NCBI GenBank assembly: GCA_947367795.1
Contig: CANBER010000002.1
Span: 1 to 64,000, forward strand
Length of the DNA: 64,000 bases
From: an uncultured Candidatus Saccharibacteria bacterium
Lineage (GTDB): Bacteria; Patescibacteriota; Saccharimonadia; Saccharimonadales; Saccharimonadaceae
Direction: 5' to 3'
Part shown: positions 34,752-44,799 of the stretch, in pieces
How positions within the stretch are numbered: the stretch's first letter is position 1
Layout of the letters: every line of letters begins with the position of its first letter
Program-made: the position numbers and the translations under genes
The notes under the pieces: generated by a model
The model's database searches: none
Told to the model about the DNA's origin: nothing
Seen by the model: only the letters and a program-made list of their open reading frames with translations

Positions 34752-35621
34752 TTAGGTTGATGAGGAATGCGACGAACCAAGATTTTTCAATGACGTCCCC
34801 AATCCGCGCATGTACGGACTCCACGTCATCATTTCTGCATTGATTGCGTCACAGCGTCGCAGGTAATCCCAGATACCTTGAGACTCACGCTCGGTCATAC
34901 CACCAAATTGCCGATGCCATATTTCATAATAAGTACAGAGTCTGCGTAAAGTCGCCTCATTCTCCGCTTGCTCATAGGTTTCCTGCTGATCTTGTGGACA
35001 AACGCCGTCGAAGAGTTTGTCATACTTGTTGCTGAAGAATTGCATGTCCATAATGAAATACCACTCTGTAGCTCCGTCGTCGGACATTCTGGAATCTTTT
35101 ATAGCTTCACAGTAAAGGCACTCGGAATGCTTGCTGTGTGGGAAAAGACTGGAGCGCCCAGCAAAAGCAGTTGAAGGATCTTGATTGACCTTGCCGAGAG
35201 CAACAAAGTTGTGTAACTCTTGAGCATGCATACTGAGCGGGTTACCGACTTGGAAGTAAGTCTTCCCTTTCAGATTGATAAAGCTGCCAAAAATCCATTC
35301 TGTGGTTTCAGGAAGGCTCAATTCTACACTTTCAGCCAAACCTCGATATTTACTAAACTCTAATGGATTAATAAAACTCCCGTCCGAAGCTAGAATGACA
35401 GATTGATCTACCACAAAAATAAAATTCTCGTTGGGAGCAAGCGGATGTTGGGATAGGTGAAAAGTTTGCTCAGTCACGCGTGATATTTTGCAACCATAAA
35501 ATCGTTCTGCCTCGCTGAGACTGAGTTTACGTGTAGAAGGAATGGTGTTAGTAGCTAACACCTGTTGGTCTGACATAGTCGAAGTCTCCTTCGGAATTTT
35601 TTGTTTCTTTAGTTGAAACAT
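34752..35621 (-). CDS. Protein of unknown function (289 aa)
   Basis: I do not recognise this protein. It is soluble, without signal peptide or membrane segments. It contains a SECLYCEAI pair of cysteines near the middle, preceded by SKHSE, and a helical Trp/Tyr-rich C-terminal third (YYEIWHRQFGGM). The ATG at 35621 is chosen because AAAGGGGA precedes it by 7 nt; two upstream in-frame starts lack this. A strong promoter, TTGACA (35726-35731), 17 nt, TACAAT (35703-35708), and its own terminator make it a single-gene unit. The promoter belongs to the same tight class as those of the 52-59 kb unknown genes. Confidence 0.75.
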   Translation of the reverse strand: MFQLKKQKIPKETSTMSDQQVLATNTIPSTRKLSLSEAERFYGCKISRVTEQTFHLSQHPLAPNENFIFVVDQSVILASDGSFINPLEFSKYRGLAESVELSLPETTEWIFGSFINLKGKTYFQVGNPLSMHAQELHNFVALGKVNQDPSTAFAGRSSLFPHSKHSECLYCEAIKDSRMSDDGATEWYFIMDMQFFSNKYDKLFDGVCPQDQQETYEQAENEATLRRLCTYYEIWHRQFGGMTERESQGIWDYLRRCDAINAEMMTWSPYMRGLGTSLKNLGSSHSSST

Positions 35622-35702
35622 CTTGATTTCCCCTTTCATTTTAATGTACAATGTTTCCATCAAAAACACTGAATCGCGATATTACACACGTCCTTATCTT
35701 TC

Positions 35703-35731
35703 ATTGTATCACAGATTAACTGTTTTGTCAA
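35703..35731 (-). promoter_or_regulatory. Strong sigma70-type promoter of the 289-residue gene
   Basis: TTGACA and TACAAT on the minus strand with a 17-nt spacer ending CTGTGA, giving a TGTGATACAAT extended -10. The 5' UTR is about 75 nt. Confidence 0.8.
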
Positions 35732-35762
35732 CAGGTTTATCTATTTTAGAGCACAAGTCAAT

Positions 35763-36833
35763 TTATCCAGTGGTACTGTCGAAATTTTTTAAATGTTCCC
35801 TGGCTTTTAGGGTGACAGCACGGCCGCGGGGCGTACGCTCGATTAAACCAAGCTGGAGCATGTAGGGCTCATAATAGTCTTCGATCGTAGCAGCTTCGTC
35901 GCCGGTCAAGGCAGCGATGGTGTTGAGGCCGACCGGACGGTCGCCATAATTCTCCAGCATTAGCTGGAGCATATTCCGGTCGGCCGGGTCAAGACCGAGA
36001 TCGTCGATCTCCATCATGTCGAGAGCCGCGGATGCCAAGTTTAAGTTGATAAAACCATCGCCGTGCACGTCGGCGTAATCGCGAACGCGTTTCGTGAGGC
36101 GATTGGCAATCCGCGGCGTCAGGCGCGAGCGCCTCGCGAGCAGATTTGTCGCCTCGTCGGCAATGCCTGTACCGAGCAAACCGGCTGTACGGCTAATGAT
36201 ACGCTCGATTTCGGGAATTTTGTAGTATTCGAGGCGATGAATCAAACCGAAGCGATCGCGCAGCGGGCCGGCGAGAGAGCCGGTGCGCGTGGTCGCGCCG
36301 ATCACGGTAAATTTAGGTAAATCTAAGCGCACCGACCGCGCCGCTGGGCCTTTGCCAATGACAATGTCGAGCTTATAATCTTCCATGGCTGAATAGAGAA
36401 TTTCTTCTACGGCGCGGCGCAGGCGATGAATCTCGTCGATAAACAGCACGTCGCCGTCCTGCAAGTTTGTCAAAATCGAAGCAAGATCGCCTGCGCGCTC
36501 GATCGCTGGCCCGCTGGTGACCCGGAGATTCGCGCCCATTTCGCGAGCGATAACATTGGCCATGGTGGTCTTGCCGAGGCCTGGTGGACCGTACAATAAT
36601 ACATGGTCAAGCGTCGTACCATCGTCACGCTTCTTGACGGCATCGATAGCAAGCTTGAGATTGGTCTTCAAACGTTCTTGACCGATATAATCAGCAAAAG
36701 TTCCGGGGCGCAAAGTGACTTCTTCAGCTTGCTCAGCTAAATCGTCTTCATTGACTTTGCTATCAATGAGACGATGGAGCTTTTCGTCACCATCAATATT
36801 GGATTCAATATCTACACTTCTCTCAATACCCAT
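35763..36833 (-). CDS. ruvB: Holliday junction branch migration helicase RuvB
   Basis: Hexameric AAA+ motor for branch migration with RuvA. It is 356 residues with the adaptor start [16 protein letters not shown], Walker [10 protein letters not shown], Walker [11 protein letters not shown], sensor [17 protein letters not shown] and the winged-helix end RTPRGRAVT. The ATG at 36833 is chosen because a TATACT box lies 7 nt upstream. A longer reading frame starting at 37040 runs through a terminator and the start of translation is not plausible there. ruvA and ruvC are not in the window. Confidence 0.95.
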   Translation of the reverse strand: MGIERSVDIESNIDGDEKLHRLIDSKVNEDDLAEQAEEVTLRPGTFADYIGQERLKTNLKLAIDAVKKRDDGTTLDHVLLYGPPGLGKTTMANVIAREMGANLRVTSGPAIERAGDLASILTNLQDGDVLFIDEIHRLRRAVEEILYSAMEDYKLDIVIGKGPAARSVRLDLPKFTVIGATTRTGSLAGPLRDRFGLIHRLEYYKIPEIERIISRTAGLLGTGIADEATNLLARRSRLTPRIANRLTKRVRDYADVHGDGFINLNLASAALDMMEIDDLGLDPADRNMLQLMLENYGDRPVGLNTIAALTGDEAATIEDYYEPYMLQLGLIERTPRGRAVTLKAREHLKNFDSTTG

Positions 36834-36850
36834 TATTTCTAGTATAGCAT

Positions 36851-36887
36851 AAAAAGCCCGGTCCCTCGATTTCTCAAGATGACCGGG
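36851..36887 (-). terminator. Rubrerythrin terminator
   Basis: CCCGGTC/GACCGGG stem (36857-36863 with 36881-36887) followed by CTTTTT on the minus strand, just past the rubrerythrin stop. It also overlaps the ruvB promoter region. Confidence 0.8.
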
Positions 36888-36897
36888 AGATTTGTGT

Positions 36898-37446
36898 CTA
36901 GTAATTCTCGGCGCGGATTTCAAAGAAGGCTTGCGGATGAGCACAAACTGGGCAGACTTCGGGAGCTTCTTCGCCAGTATAGACATAGCCACAGTTGCGG
37001 CATTTCCAGACGGTGACAGAGCTACTCTTGAAGACGACATCGTGCTCGACTTCGTTGTGAAGCTTCAGATAGCGTTCTTCGTGGAGCTTCTCGATCGCAG
37101 CGACTTGCTCAAATTTGACAGCAATATCGTCGTAACCTTCTTCGCGGGCTTCGCGAGCGAAATCTTCGTACATAGTGGTCCATTCATAATTCTCACCTTT
37201 TGCGGCGGCTTCGAGGTTCTCGGCGGTGCTGCCAACTTCCCCATCGTGCAAGAGTTTGTACCAAATCTTGGCGTGCTCTTTTTCATTGTGAGAAGTTTCG
37301 TCGAAAATGCTGCTAATTTGCTCGTAGCCGTCTTTTTTGGCGCGGGAAGCAAAGTATTGATATTTAATCGCAGCCTGGGACTCGCCGGCAAAAGCCTGTT
37401 CGAGATTGGCCCAAGTCTTGCTACCTTTTTCTAGTGGTTTAGCCAT
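36898..37446 (-). CDS. rbr: Rubrerythrin
   Basis: Non-haem di-iron peroxidase that reduces hydrogen peroxide in anaerobes and microaerophiles. It is 182 residues: an N-terminal ferritin-like four-helix domain with the iron ligands in [21 protein letters not shown] and EKLHEERY, then a C-terminal rubredoxin domain with CRNCGYVY and CPVCAHP. Start after AAAAGGAG. Single-gene unit with a good terminator. It fits an oxygen-sensitive oral or gut epibiont. Confidence 0.95.
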   Translation of the reverse strand: MAKPLEKGSKTWANLEQAFAGESQAAIKYQYFASRAKKDGYEQISSIFDETSHNEKEHAKIWYKLLHDGEVGSTAENLEAAAKGENYEWTTMYEDFAREAREEGYDDIAVKFEQVAAIEKLHEERYLKLHNEVEHDVVFKSSSVTVWKCRNCGYVYTGEEAPEVCPVCAHPQAFFEIRAENY

Positions 37447-37516
37447 GGTAAATTAACTCCTTTTGTTATGTATAATATTATACCATACTAGGCGTCATAG
37501 GCGTCTAGTATTTGTG

Positions 37517-38698
37517 TTACAAGCGCCCATTGTTGTCACATGTGCCCTTTTCGGTCCAGCAGTTTTGGGTGATCCAGAAGTATTTAAGGAGACTCTCCTC
37601 GTCGGTCCCGATAAGCTCGATTTCGTACTGGGGATAGGGAAAGAAAAGGTCGGCTGGATCTAGCCGGGTCTCGACGCGGCGGAGAAGCTGATTGGCTCGG
37701 CCGGTAGAGTCGACGCTGACTTGGACGTTTTCGAAGTCGATAGAACTGCCGTCTTGCTTTTCGAGAGTGACGGCAAAATCAGTAATCAGATCGCCGTAAG
37801 GCATGGAGATGATGAGCATAGCATTACCACCACTGGCAAAATTGAGGTCAGTAAGCGCGACGGAGCAGGCAAATTCTTCGCCTTTTTTGCATTTGATTTG
37901 AAACGGAGAATTATCATCGTCAGAATTTGCGGCTTTATTGAGTGTAGCTTGGCTAATATCATTCACGGCGTTGTCGGCTGTGCTCGGTAGGAGAATAACG
38001 GTGCTTTGGTCGAGGCCGGTGCTATTGTTGTAATCTTTGAGATTGAACTGGGCACCAGTCTTAATTAGACTGAGTGAGATGGTGGGCGGAGTAGTGTGAT
38101 TGTTGAGGGGGGCGAAGTAGCCTTGGTGATCGAGATTGCGAAATTCAGTCCCGTTGACACTGGAATACCAGCGAAAGCGAATGGTCTTTACGTCGCTGAG
38201 TTTAGTGGCACCAATGCCAATCGGAACCACACGGGTGCGGGTGTCGGAAGTCAGGGTGGAGCGATAGTCGGAGACGACGTTGGAGAGGATGACGCAAGTG
38301 TAGGCCTGATCGGAAGTGTAAGTACTGCCATTACCTAGCTGAGAACCTTCCTGGATTTTGACTTCGCCGCTGCCATCGTAGCCGAGATAACTGCGAAGGT
38401 AGAAAGTGTCACAATTACCACCAAAGAGGTGGCGGCTGGCAAGCTGGCTACAGCCGCTTTGACTAGGATTTGTACGGCATTGGTAGTAGCGGTTGACCGC
38501 GATTTTGGCGTCTTCGACGCCAGCCATGGCAGAATCATAGGCGGATTGGGAGAGGTCGTCATTGCTGGTCTGACGAGATTCGGAGAGAATAATACGGATA
38601 AAGCTAAGGGTAATAACTCCAAAAAGGATGGTAGCAAAGATGACAATATAGAGTGAGGCAACGCCTTTTTTGGTAGCGGTAAGTTTGGGAATAATCAT
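37517..38698 (-). CDS. PilX-like pilus accessory protein
   Basis: A 393-residue protein with a short basic N terminus, one hydrophobic helix (VASLYIVIFATILFGVITLSF) and a long extracellular domain with paired cysteines. The start KKGVASLYIVIF resembles PilX_N-type pilin accessory proteins rather than cleavable prepilins. Last gene of the minor pilin operon. A TATAAT box (38706-38711) is formed over the stop codon of the preceding gene and lies 7 nt before this ATG, so it may also be transcribed on its own, leaderless. Confidence 0.7.
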   Translation of the reverse strand: MIIPKLTATKKGVASLYIVIFATILFGVITLSFIRIILSESRQTSNDDLSQSAYDSAMAGVEDAKIAVNRYYQCRTNPSQSGCSQLASRHLFGGNCDTFYLRSYLGYDGSGEVKIQEGSQLGNGSTYTSDQAYTCVILSNVVSDYRSTLTSDTRTRVVPIGIGATKLSDVKTIRFRWYSSVNGTEFRNLDHQGYFAPLNNHTTPPTISLSLIKTGAQFNLKDYNNSTGLDQSTVILLPSTADNAVNDISQATLNKAANSDDDNSPFQIKCKKGEEFACSVALTDLNFASGGNAMLIISMPYGDLITDFAVTLEKQDGSSIDFENVQVSVDSTGRANQLLRRVETRLDPADLFFPYPQYEIELIGTDEESLLKYFWITQNCWTEKGTCDNNGRL

Positions 38699-38706
38699 AC
38701 TATATA

Positions 38707-39654
38707 TTATACTCCTGCCGTACGGGCGGCAAAATTAAATTTGTTGATCGCGCAGTAATTGAATTCGGAGCCGAGATCGTTGAGGCTGCTCGTATCACCC
38801 TCGATGACTTCACCGGTGATGGGATCCGTCACACGATCGGGTTGGCAATAATCTCCTGAGCGCATAATATTGACGTTGCCGCGCAGAGTGGCAAGCACGA
38901 AGGTCCCGGACATATAGGTGCGTAGAGTGACAGCATCTTGGCTAATGGGAAAAATAGTGAATTCGTAGAGCATAAGGTCAAGATCGAATTGGTTGAGCAT
39001 ACCTTGCTCGGGTGTGGGAATACGATTCCAGAGCGGATTAGTGTCAGATGCACTGCTGCCGGCGAGCGTACGAATGTCGATTGTCATGTTGGCAGAAAAG
39101 TTGGTACTGTAGTCGCTATTCATGACGGCGGAGCAGACACGATGAGTGCGATCTTCGAGCTTCATGAGGCGAGGAGGTTCGGTCGTGACATCTTGGTTGG
39201 AAGTGTTGCGATAAAGAAGTTTGATAGTCCTGCCCTCTTGTTCGCCGTAGTAAGTATTCCAAATGTAAGAATAATGCCCGGTGCAGAAGACGCCGTTGAG
39301 TTGCTGGCCTTGACTGTTCTGACTAGCGTGGAAAATGAAGCCGAAGGCATGATCCTTGACGCATTTATTGACGTTCCCTGGGGCGAGACTGTGACATAGA
39401 CTGGTGGTGTCGACAGATGGAGCAGTGTTGATCGAGGCAGTAAGCTCGTCGACCAGGCCGCGCCCAACACTGTTGACGGCTTTGAGAGTGAGGCCTTTTT
39501 GGTAAATCGCGACGATATTAGTAGTGACGATAGCAATAGTGATCAAAAGTACAGCAACGAAAGCCATGGCGATCATGACTTCTACCATAGTGAAGCCGGA
39601 TTTGGCGGTAGGCTGAGATTTTGGTGAGGTTTTGGGTCGAGATATTTTAAACAT
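38707..39654 (-). CDS. Type IV minor pilin (prepilin), 315 aa
   Basis: N-terminal basic leader followed by KSG|FTMVEVMIAMAFVAV, the class III prepilin cleavage motif with Glu at +5, then a single hydrophobic helix and an extracellular domain with several cysteines. Minor pilins initiate or cap the fibre. It lies 2 bp behind the next pilin gene. Confidence 0.82.
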   Translation of the reverse strand: MFKISRPKTSPKSQPTAKSGFTMVEVMIAMAFVAVLLITIAIVTTNIVAIYQKGLTLKAVNSVGRGLVDELTASINTAPSVDTTSLCHSLAPGNVNKCVKDHAFGFIFHASQNSQGQQLNGVFCTGHYSYIWNTYYGEQEGRTIKLLYRNTSNQDVTTEPPRLMKLEDRTHRVCSAVMNSDYSTNFSANMTIDIRTLAGSSASDTNPLWNRIPTPEQGMLNQFDLDLMLYEFTIFPISQDAVTLRTYMSGTFVLATLRGNVNIMRSGDYCQPDRVTDPITGEVIEGDTSSLNDLGSEFNYCAINKFNFAARTAGV

Positions 39655-39656
39655 GG

Positions 39657-40505
39657 TTAAACATTCTCCGGGTTATACAAACGAATCACGGTATCGAGCG
39701 AAGTAGGATTGACGGAGCCTGGGCCATACCAGCAAGTTTCGATATAAAAGTCATAATATTTAGGATTTGCAGTGCCATCGGTCACGGCGACGACCCAGAT
39801 GCCTTCGGCTTGTTTGATGCGGTCATAGATAGTGCCGCCATCAGTGAATTGAGAAATGGAATTACCGGGGCCGGTGGTGGCAGCATAAATAATACGGGCG
39901 TTGAGCGGAGCAACGGTGAAGGCATTGGGGTTGCTGCGAATACTCACGTAGGAGATACCGACGTCGGCTTGGCCGGTGACGGAATTGATACTGCTTAGGT
40001 TGCGGGTGTTAAGCACGAAGGCTCGACTATTATAGAGGAGGCTGCGGCCACTGGTGCCCTTCTCGTACATGCGTGCGCAGCCGCGCGGACCATTAGCGGA
40101 GGAGTCGTGGACGGTGCCGGCCAGATCAAGTACACCGTAGCTTTTGGCTTCATCGGGCTTGATGGCGTTGTTAGTGATTTCTCGCCAGAGAGCAGCATAT
40201 TGCTGATACTTCTCGCCATTTGCGATAGCCTCTGCACTAAGATTACTGCGCAGGGGCAGCGTCTTTTCGGAAATGTAGGAGCTATGAACGAAACGCAATG
40301 CTTCGGCCTGAGAATTCAGCTCGCTGCGCGCAGTGACGTTCTCGAGGGCGTTTTCGGCCTGAGCCACGCCGCCATTCATCATGGCGATCGAGATCACGGC
40401 GACGAGACTAAATACCGCAAGCGCAAACATAACTTCGATGATAGTATCACCGCGGCGGGTGGCGCTAGTATGCCGGCCAAAGGAGCGATAGAGATCTAGC
40501 GACAT
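39657..40505 (-). CDS. Type IV minor pilin with atypical +1 residue, 282 aa
   Basis: Motif RRG|DTIIEVMFALAVFSL: the usual Phe/Met at +1 is replaced by Asp, while Glu at +5 and the hydrophobic helix are kept. The C-terminal domain has a Cys near the end (ETCWYGP). It overlaps the previous pilin gene by 10 bp. The odd +1 residue could alter processing or place in the tip complex. Confidence 0.78.
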   Translation of the reverse strand: MSLDLYRSFGRHTSATRRGDTIIEVMFALAVFSLVAVISIAMMNGGVAQAENALENVTARSELNSQAEALRFVHSSYISEKTLPLRSNLSAEAIANGEKYQQYAALWREITNNAIKPDEAKSYGVLDLAGTVHDSSANGPRGCARMYEKGTSGRSLLYNSRAFVLNTRNLSSINSVTGQADVGISYVSIRSNPNAFTVAPLNARIIYAATTGPGNSISQFTDGGTIYDRIKQAEGIWVVAVTDGTANPKYYDFYIETCWYGPGSVNPTSLDTVIRLYNPENV

Positions 40506-41290
40506 TTGGATTCTCCACTGTCCGCGTCGAGAATATTGACGGCGCTGGTGTTGCGACCATCGGCACGTAGGCGCACATCACGAATGATATTACTGTTTTC
40601 GGAACGCAAGCAGAAATCGATGTCGGCGAGGGTGGAAAATTCTGCTGGCTCGTTATGCAGGGCAGTCTGGAGGGCGGTACTGGCGCCTTGACGGTCGGGC
40701 TCACAAGAATCTTTGACGTCAAAAGTCTTACTGGTAAAAGCGGTATGGACGGTACCGGAAGTTGGGGAGCGCGCAATGATGAGAGTGCCGCGCATTTGTT
40801 GTTTATTGGGGTAGAGAATTTTGGCGTCCCAAAGCGGGGTATAGACACTGCGGGTAGATTCCTGATCGCGCGTAGTGTCCCCGCAGAAAAGTTTAGCGTT
40901 GACTTGACTGAGCTCGTTGATAAAATTGTTGCCTGGAGAGCTAGATGGGATCTTGACGTCACCGATCAAAGTGGCGGTATAGATGTTGTGGTCGACATTG
41001 TTGCCTTGGTCTAGACCAAAGACCGCGACTTTGCCGTAGATGGCGTATTGATTGGAATTGCCCTCGCCGAGGGATTCGGGGCTGATAACTTCGCTATAAA
41101 GCTGACGCAAGAACTCTGAGAAGGAACGGACCGAATCTTGATAACGTTGCGTAGCAATAGCGCTGTAGGTGCCGCCGAGGACGCCGATCAGCATGAGCCC
41201 GGTGATCGCGAGAACGAGCATGACTTCGATGATAGTGAAGCCCTGGCGGGTGGTAGCTGTTGGATGATTGAGTGACGTTTGTTGCTTCAT
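40496..41290 (-). CDS. Type IV minor pilin (prepilin), 264 aa
   Basis: Leader TTRQG|FTIIEVMLVLAITGL with Glu at +5, one hydrophobic helix, then a 210-residue domain with cysteines. A C-terminal ADSGESKC end is unusual. Overlaps the next gene and starts 1 bp after the large secreted protein, so translation is probably coupled. Confidence 0.82.
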   Translation of the reverse strand: MKQQTSLNHPTATTRQGFTIIEVMLVLAITGLMLIGVLGGTYSAIATQRYQDSVRSFSEFLRQLYSEVISPESLGEGNSNQYAIYGKVAVFGLDQGNNVDHNIYTATLIGDVKIPSSSPGNNFINELSQVNAKLFCGDTTRDQESTRSVYTPLWDAKILYPNKQQMRGTLIIARSPTSGTVHTAFTSKTFDVKDSCEPDRQGASTALQTALHNEPAEFSTLADIDFCLRSENSNIIRDVRLRADGRNTSAVNILDADSGESKCR

Positions 41291-41291
41291 C

Positions 41292-43946
41292 TTAATACCT
41301 CGGCGCTAGTTCGCGACTATAAGATTCAGTGTAGCTAGAATCGTAGCGTCCGGCCTGAGCATAGGCCCAGAGATAGACATCGGCGCGAAGATTGAAGACT
41401 TCGCCGGCCGTCCAACGTGTGCTGGATGTGCCAAAAGTCCCAGTGCGAGAGATAAGCGGATCAGCGCCGTAAGAACGATGGAGAATGAGGTTGTTCGCAA
41501 TCACGGGACCATTGAAGACAAGCTGGTCTGTGCAGGTACCACGAGGGTGATTGACGGCGTCGGCTTCGGTGTCACGGTCTCTGAAATCACTGCAAGTGTC
41601 GATCGATCCGGTAGCGATGATCCAGGCGTCGATCTGAGTGACATTGCTCTTGATTTTGACGTTGCCATCAACAAAGATAATAGTTTGTGGAAGTTGATAA
41701 ATACTGGAATAATTAGCAGCGTCAGCATTAATAATATTGCCCGTAATCGTGAGGTCGCCAGTACGCTGATAAAATCTTTGAGAGTCAGTGTTCCAAATGC
41801 TGCCAATCTCTGCACCGATTGGCGCGGCGTGACTGCGAAGGTAGGTTGTAAGGCGAGTGAAAAGTGAGCTGTTGGACTGAATACCGGAATGCCCGAGTTG
41901 CGAGGCAGAGTTATTCGAAATAGTGAGTGGAACATTATATGGGAAAAGGCTGTGGTTGGAGCTACCGACACTGAAAGTCGAGCCCGAAGAATGACCGTCA
42001 ACAGTCTTGCCGATCACATCCAGATATTCCGACCATGAGCCATACTGCAGGCGAGGAGTGTTTTGGCTCGTGGCGGTGTTGCCCATGACGGGATTATCGT
42101 AGCGTGGAGATAGAGAAGTGCGGACGCCACCATTGGTCATGAAACTACCATTCCAAAGTGCAGTGGAGGGTTTTTTGGCGATAGTGCGACAGGTGGAATT
42201 ATACATGTTCCAGTAATCCTTGGAGCTATCATGGGTCCAAGTGGTGTTGCCGTCAATTTCATGAGCGTACCAATACTGATAGCGGTAGCCAAAACTATTG
42301 CAATATTTATCTCCGGTATTGTCAGGAACGACAACAGTTGGGCTAGCATAGCCTCCTGAATCGCTATTAGTACCAGGATTGGGCTCTTCGTTATGAAAAT
42401 TGCGACCGTCCATAACATTGCAATTAAAGCCGGATTTGGTGCGAGCATAAGCGCAAGGATCGCCACCACGATATCGGAGACTGCCAGCAGTGATGCCGTT
42501 ATACCAGTTGACGCCGACATTAGCCTGATAGACAGTGGCCTGAGATTGCTCGAGGCGACGCGTGTTATAGCTAGTAGCAGATGCATCCCAACCGATTTGT
42601 GCAGTCTCACCAGCAAACATGAGGGTACTGTTGGCTGTGGCGGTCGATTTTGGGCCATCGGTCTCTTCTGAAGGATCCGCAGGACGTGTGATGGTGGCGC
42701 AAGCGATGGAACCGCCTTGGCCAGATTTATTATCGCCGAGATCATAGCTAACCCAAGCACCATGAACTTCTACATTCCTACCACTACTGTCACTCCATCT
42801 ATTATGAGGGTCCTGCACATTGCGTTTATAATTCATGTACTTATGCGTATAATCGACTTTGCTACAGACCTTGATCGTCTCACCCTTGGCGAGATGAACT
42901 GTTTGTTTAATATGGCCTGGTGGCAGATCACCAGTATCAGCAGGCGCACCGCCAGGAGTGCTAAAGGTTCCAGTTTCTGTGCTCCCACTGTCTGTAGTAA
43001 TTGTCCAATCAGTGGACGCATTATCAATATGATCATGATCTTCCCCACAGCCATATTTGTGCGGAGTATACCCATTCTGATAGCGAACTTTATGATAAAA
43101 TTCGAGCTCAATCTGATCAGCGTCCGTACTAAGTTCCACGCCTGCAGAACCATCCCACCCAGAAGTCACGAGGTGGTCATCAACGTCGCCGTTCTGAGAC
43201 GCAATATGAATAGTTGACTGGGATTCAAAGTAGCTAGTGCTGACTTGTGGGGTCGGTGTCCCCCCTTCAATAATTAAGATGATTTCGGAGTCGTCACCAT
43301 AGCAACCAGTACCTGGGTTGTGGTCGCCAGTTTCATTAACGTACGCACGATTGGTTGAACATCGGTTGACTGATACGACGTAGCGACATTGCTCAATATT
43401 ATCGCCAATTGCCGTACAGCTAGCGACTTGTCTAAACCGATCAATGTTTAGAGTACCAGTCGTTGCGCCACCGCCCGACCACGTGTATGGGCCCGACGTA
43501 GCACCGCGCAGCAGAGGACTCGGCACGCTGATAAAATCAAAACGTGGGTCGTTGGTCCTGTACTGGCCAGATGGACTAAACCAAATGCTGTATGCTCCCA
43601 TAGCGGTCTGAATATTGCTACCACATGCATATACTTGTCCCCAAAGTTTAATAGGAATATTTCCTGTGGTGACGCCGTTAGTGCGCACAAGACTAGAGTT
43701 CTTGCCAGATTCTCCACTGTTAAACCAAAGTGCGCCTCGGCGTGTCGTATCGCTATTGCCGCCACAGACACTACACGCATTTAGGACCGACGGCACTTTG
43801 GAAGCTCCACTGAGGCCAACGCATTGCGATTGCGTAGCGGCGTGCACCTGGGTTTGTCCAAAAATCTGAAAAATAGCGCATATGGTTAGCCATAGAAATA
43901 CTGCTTTATAAATTCTGTTATGTTTTTTAGCCTGCCCCATCTTCAC
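41292..43946 (-). CDS. Large secreted protein of the pilin operon, candidate tip adhesin
   Basis: An 884-residue protein with a signal peptide (AVFLWLTICAIFQIF, cleavage near VHA-ATQ) and no further membrane helix. It is rich in Gly, Ser, Thr, Asn and cysteine, with several short Cys-x2-Cys and Cys-rich loops and many aromatic residues. It resembles no family I can name. Position just before three minor pilins suggests a pilus-tip adhesin, analogous in role to PilY1; this is inference. It overlaps the preceding membrane protein gene by 20 bp. Confidence 0.6.
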   Translation of the reverse strand: MKMGQAKKHNRIYKAVFLWLTICAIFQIFGQTQVHAATQSQCVGLSGASKVPSVLNACSVCGGNSDTTRRGALWFNSGESGKNSSLVRTNGVTTGNIPIKLWGQVYACGSNIQTAMGAYSIWFSPSGQYRTNDPRFDFISVPSPLLRGATSGPYTWSGGGATTGTLNIDRFRQVASCTAIGDNIEQCRYVVSVNRCSTNRAYVNETGDHNPGTGCYGDDSEIILIIEGGTPTPQVSTSYFESQSTIHIASQNGDVDDHLVTSGWDGSAGVELSTDADQIELEFYHKVRYQNGYTPHKYGCGEDHDHIDNASTDWTITTDSGSTETGTFSTPGGAPADTGDLPPGHIKQTVHLAKGETIKVCSKVDYTHKYMNYKRNVQDPHNRWSDSSGRNVEVHGAWVSYDLGDNKSGQGGSIACATITRPADPSEETDGPKSTATANSTLMFAGETAQIGWDASATSYNTRRLEQSQATVYQANVGVNWYNGITAGSLRYRGGDPCAYARTKSGFNCNVMDGRNFHNEEPNPGTNSDSGGYASPTVVVPDNTGDKYCNSFGYRYQYWYAHEIDGNTTWTHDSSKDYWNMYNSTCRTIAKKPSTALWNGSFMTNGGVRTSLSPRYDNPVMGNTATSQNTPRLQYGSWSEYLDVIGKTVDGHSSGSTFSVGSSNHSLFPYNVPLTISNNSASQLGHSGIQSNSSLFTRLTTYLRSHAAPIGAEIGSIWNTDSQRFYQRTGDLTITGNIINADAANYSSIYQLPQTIIFVDGNVKIKSNVTQIDAWIIATGSIDTCSDFRDRDTEADAVNHPRGTCTDQLVFNGPVIANNLILHRSYGADPLISRTGTFGTSSTRWTAGEVFNLRADVYLWAYAQAGRYDSSYTESYSRELAPRY

Positions 43947-44799
43947 CTCCTATTGCTCCATGTTCTTCCAGAATCTGCATATACCTATTGGCAGAATCAC
44001 TGTCTCCAGTTTCCGTGTATGCGTTAAATAACATGCTGCCATAGTCGGCAAGCTGAAAATCCGTCATCATATCGACATTAACTTTCTTGGATGACTCGAT
44101 CACAAGGTCGGGACGACCGTTGTTCGCATACAGGCGCATTTCGACAAGAATAGTATTAACGCGCTCAGCGTCATTGGTGGCCTGGCTAAGCTGCTCTTCA
44201 AAATAATCAGTGACTGCTTGGGTGTCACCCTCAGTTGACATATTGTCATCGGTAGGCCGTGGATTGTATAGTTCCTCAGCCTTGTCACTGATTTCCGTGG
44301 CACTGCCATCGTTCCAGAAAGCTACATCTTCAGGATCACGATTTTGGTGGGTAAGAATCCAAATCGCCAGCCCAATTACACCGATGACGACCAGGCAGGC
44401 AACAGTGATGCCGATGCCGATGAAGACTTGCTTGCGTTGGTTGCGCTCTCTAGCTTGACGCTCGGTCCAACGTTGGTTTTGCTCAGCAAACGGATCTTCC
44501 TGCCTGGCGGTGTGCGTACCGATAGCGGTAGATTGATATTGGGACGGCTGGGCTGGAGAATTAGCTGGAGCTGGAGGAACGGGGGAGGTAGGCGCGGCAG
44601 AAGAAGTGGCAGATGGCGCATGCGGATGCTCAGGAGATACGGTGGGAGTAAGCGAAGTGGTCGCGGGTGCGGCGGGCTTCGCCGGATGTACCGGAGGAAT
44701 GATTTGCGGGGGAGTGGGACGAGGCGCAGGTACGACCGACTCTGGACTTCGGGAAGAAGTCGGGTCTGGCATAGGATTTCGTTCCGAGGAATTGCTCAT
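43927..44799 (-). CDS. Proline-rich single-pass membrane protein of the pilin operon
   Basis: A 290-residue protein with a disordered Pro/Ala/Ser N-terminal half (residues 1-110), a basic stretch and one membrane helix (VFIGIGITVACLVVIGVIGLAIWIL), then a helical, acidic extracytoplasmic domain resembling TPR-like helices (YGSMLFNAYTETGDSDSANRYMQI). First gene of the operon; TAAAAT lies 6 nt before the ATG (leaderless). The same layout occurs in the protein at 49656-50852 beside the VirB6-like gene. Possibly an assembly scaffold. Confidence 0.6.
   Translation of the reverse strand: MSNSSERNPMPDPTSSRSPESVVPAPRPTPPQIIPPVHPAKPAAPATTSLTPTVSPEHPHAPSATSSAAPTSPVPPAPANSPAQPSQYQSTAIGTHTARQEDPFAEQNQRWTERQARERNQRKQVFIGIGITVACLVVIGVIGLAIWILTHQNRDPEDVAFWNDGSATEISDKAEELYNPRPTDDNMSTEGDTQAVTDYFEEQLSQATNDAERVNTILVEMRLYANNGRPDLVIESSKKVNVDMMTDFQLADYGSMLFNAYTETGDSDSANRYMQILEEHGAIGGEDGAG

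Noticed and set aside
36834-37040. N-terminal extension of RuvB from an upstream start
   Set aside because: It crosses the rubrerythrin terminator and the TATACT box, lacks a ribosome-binding site and is not conserved-looking; the ATG at 36833 fits RuvB length.
37130-37180. Another copy of the lepA/gpmI core in the rubrerythrin gene
   Set aside because: The TTCGCGGGCTTCGCGAGCGAA stretch looks similar but encodes the normal AREAREEG helix and lacks the GGGAATCTTC and AACGACAG parts.
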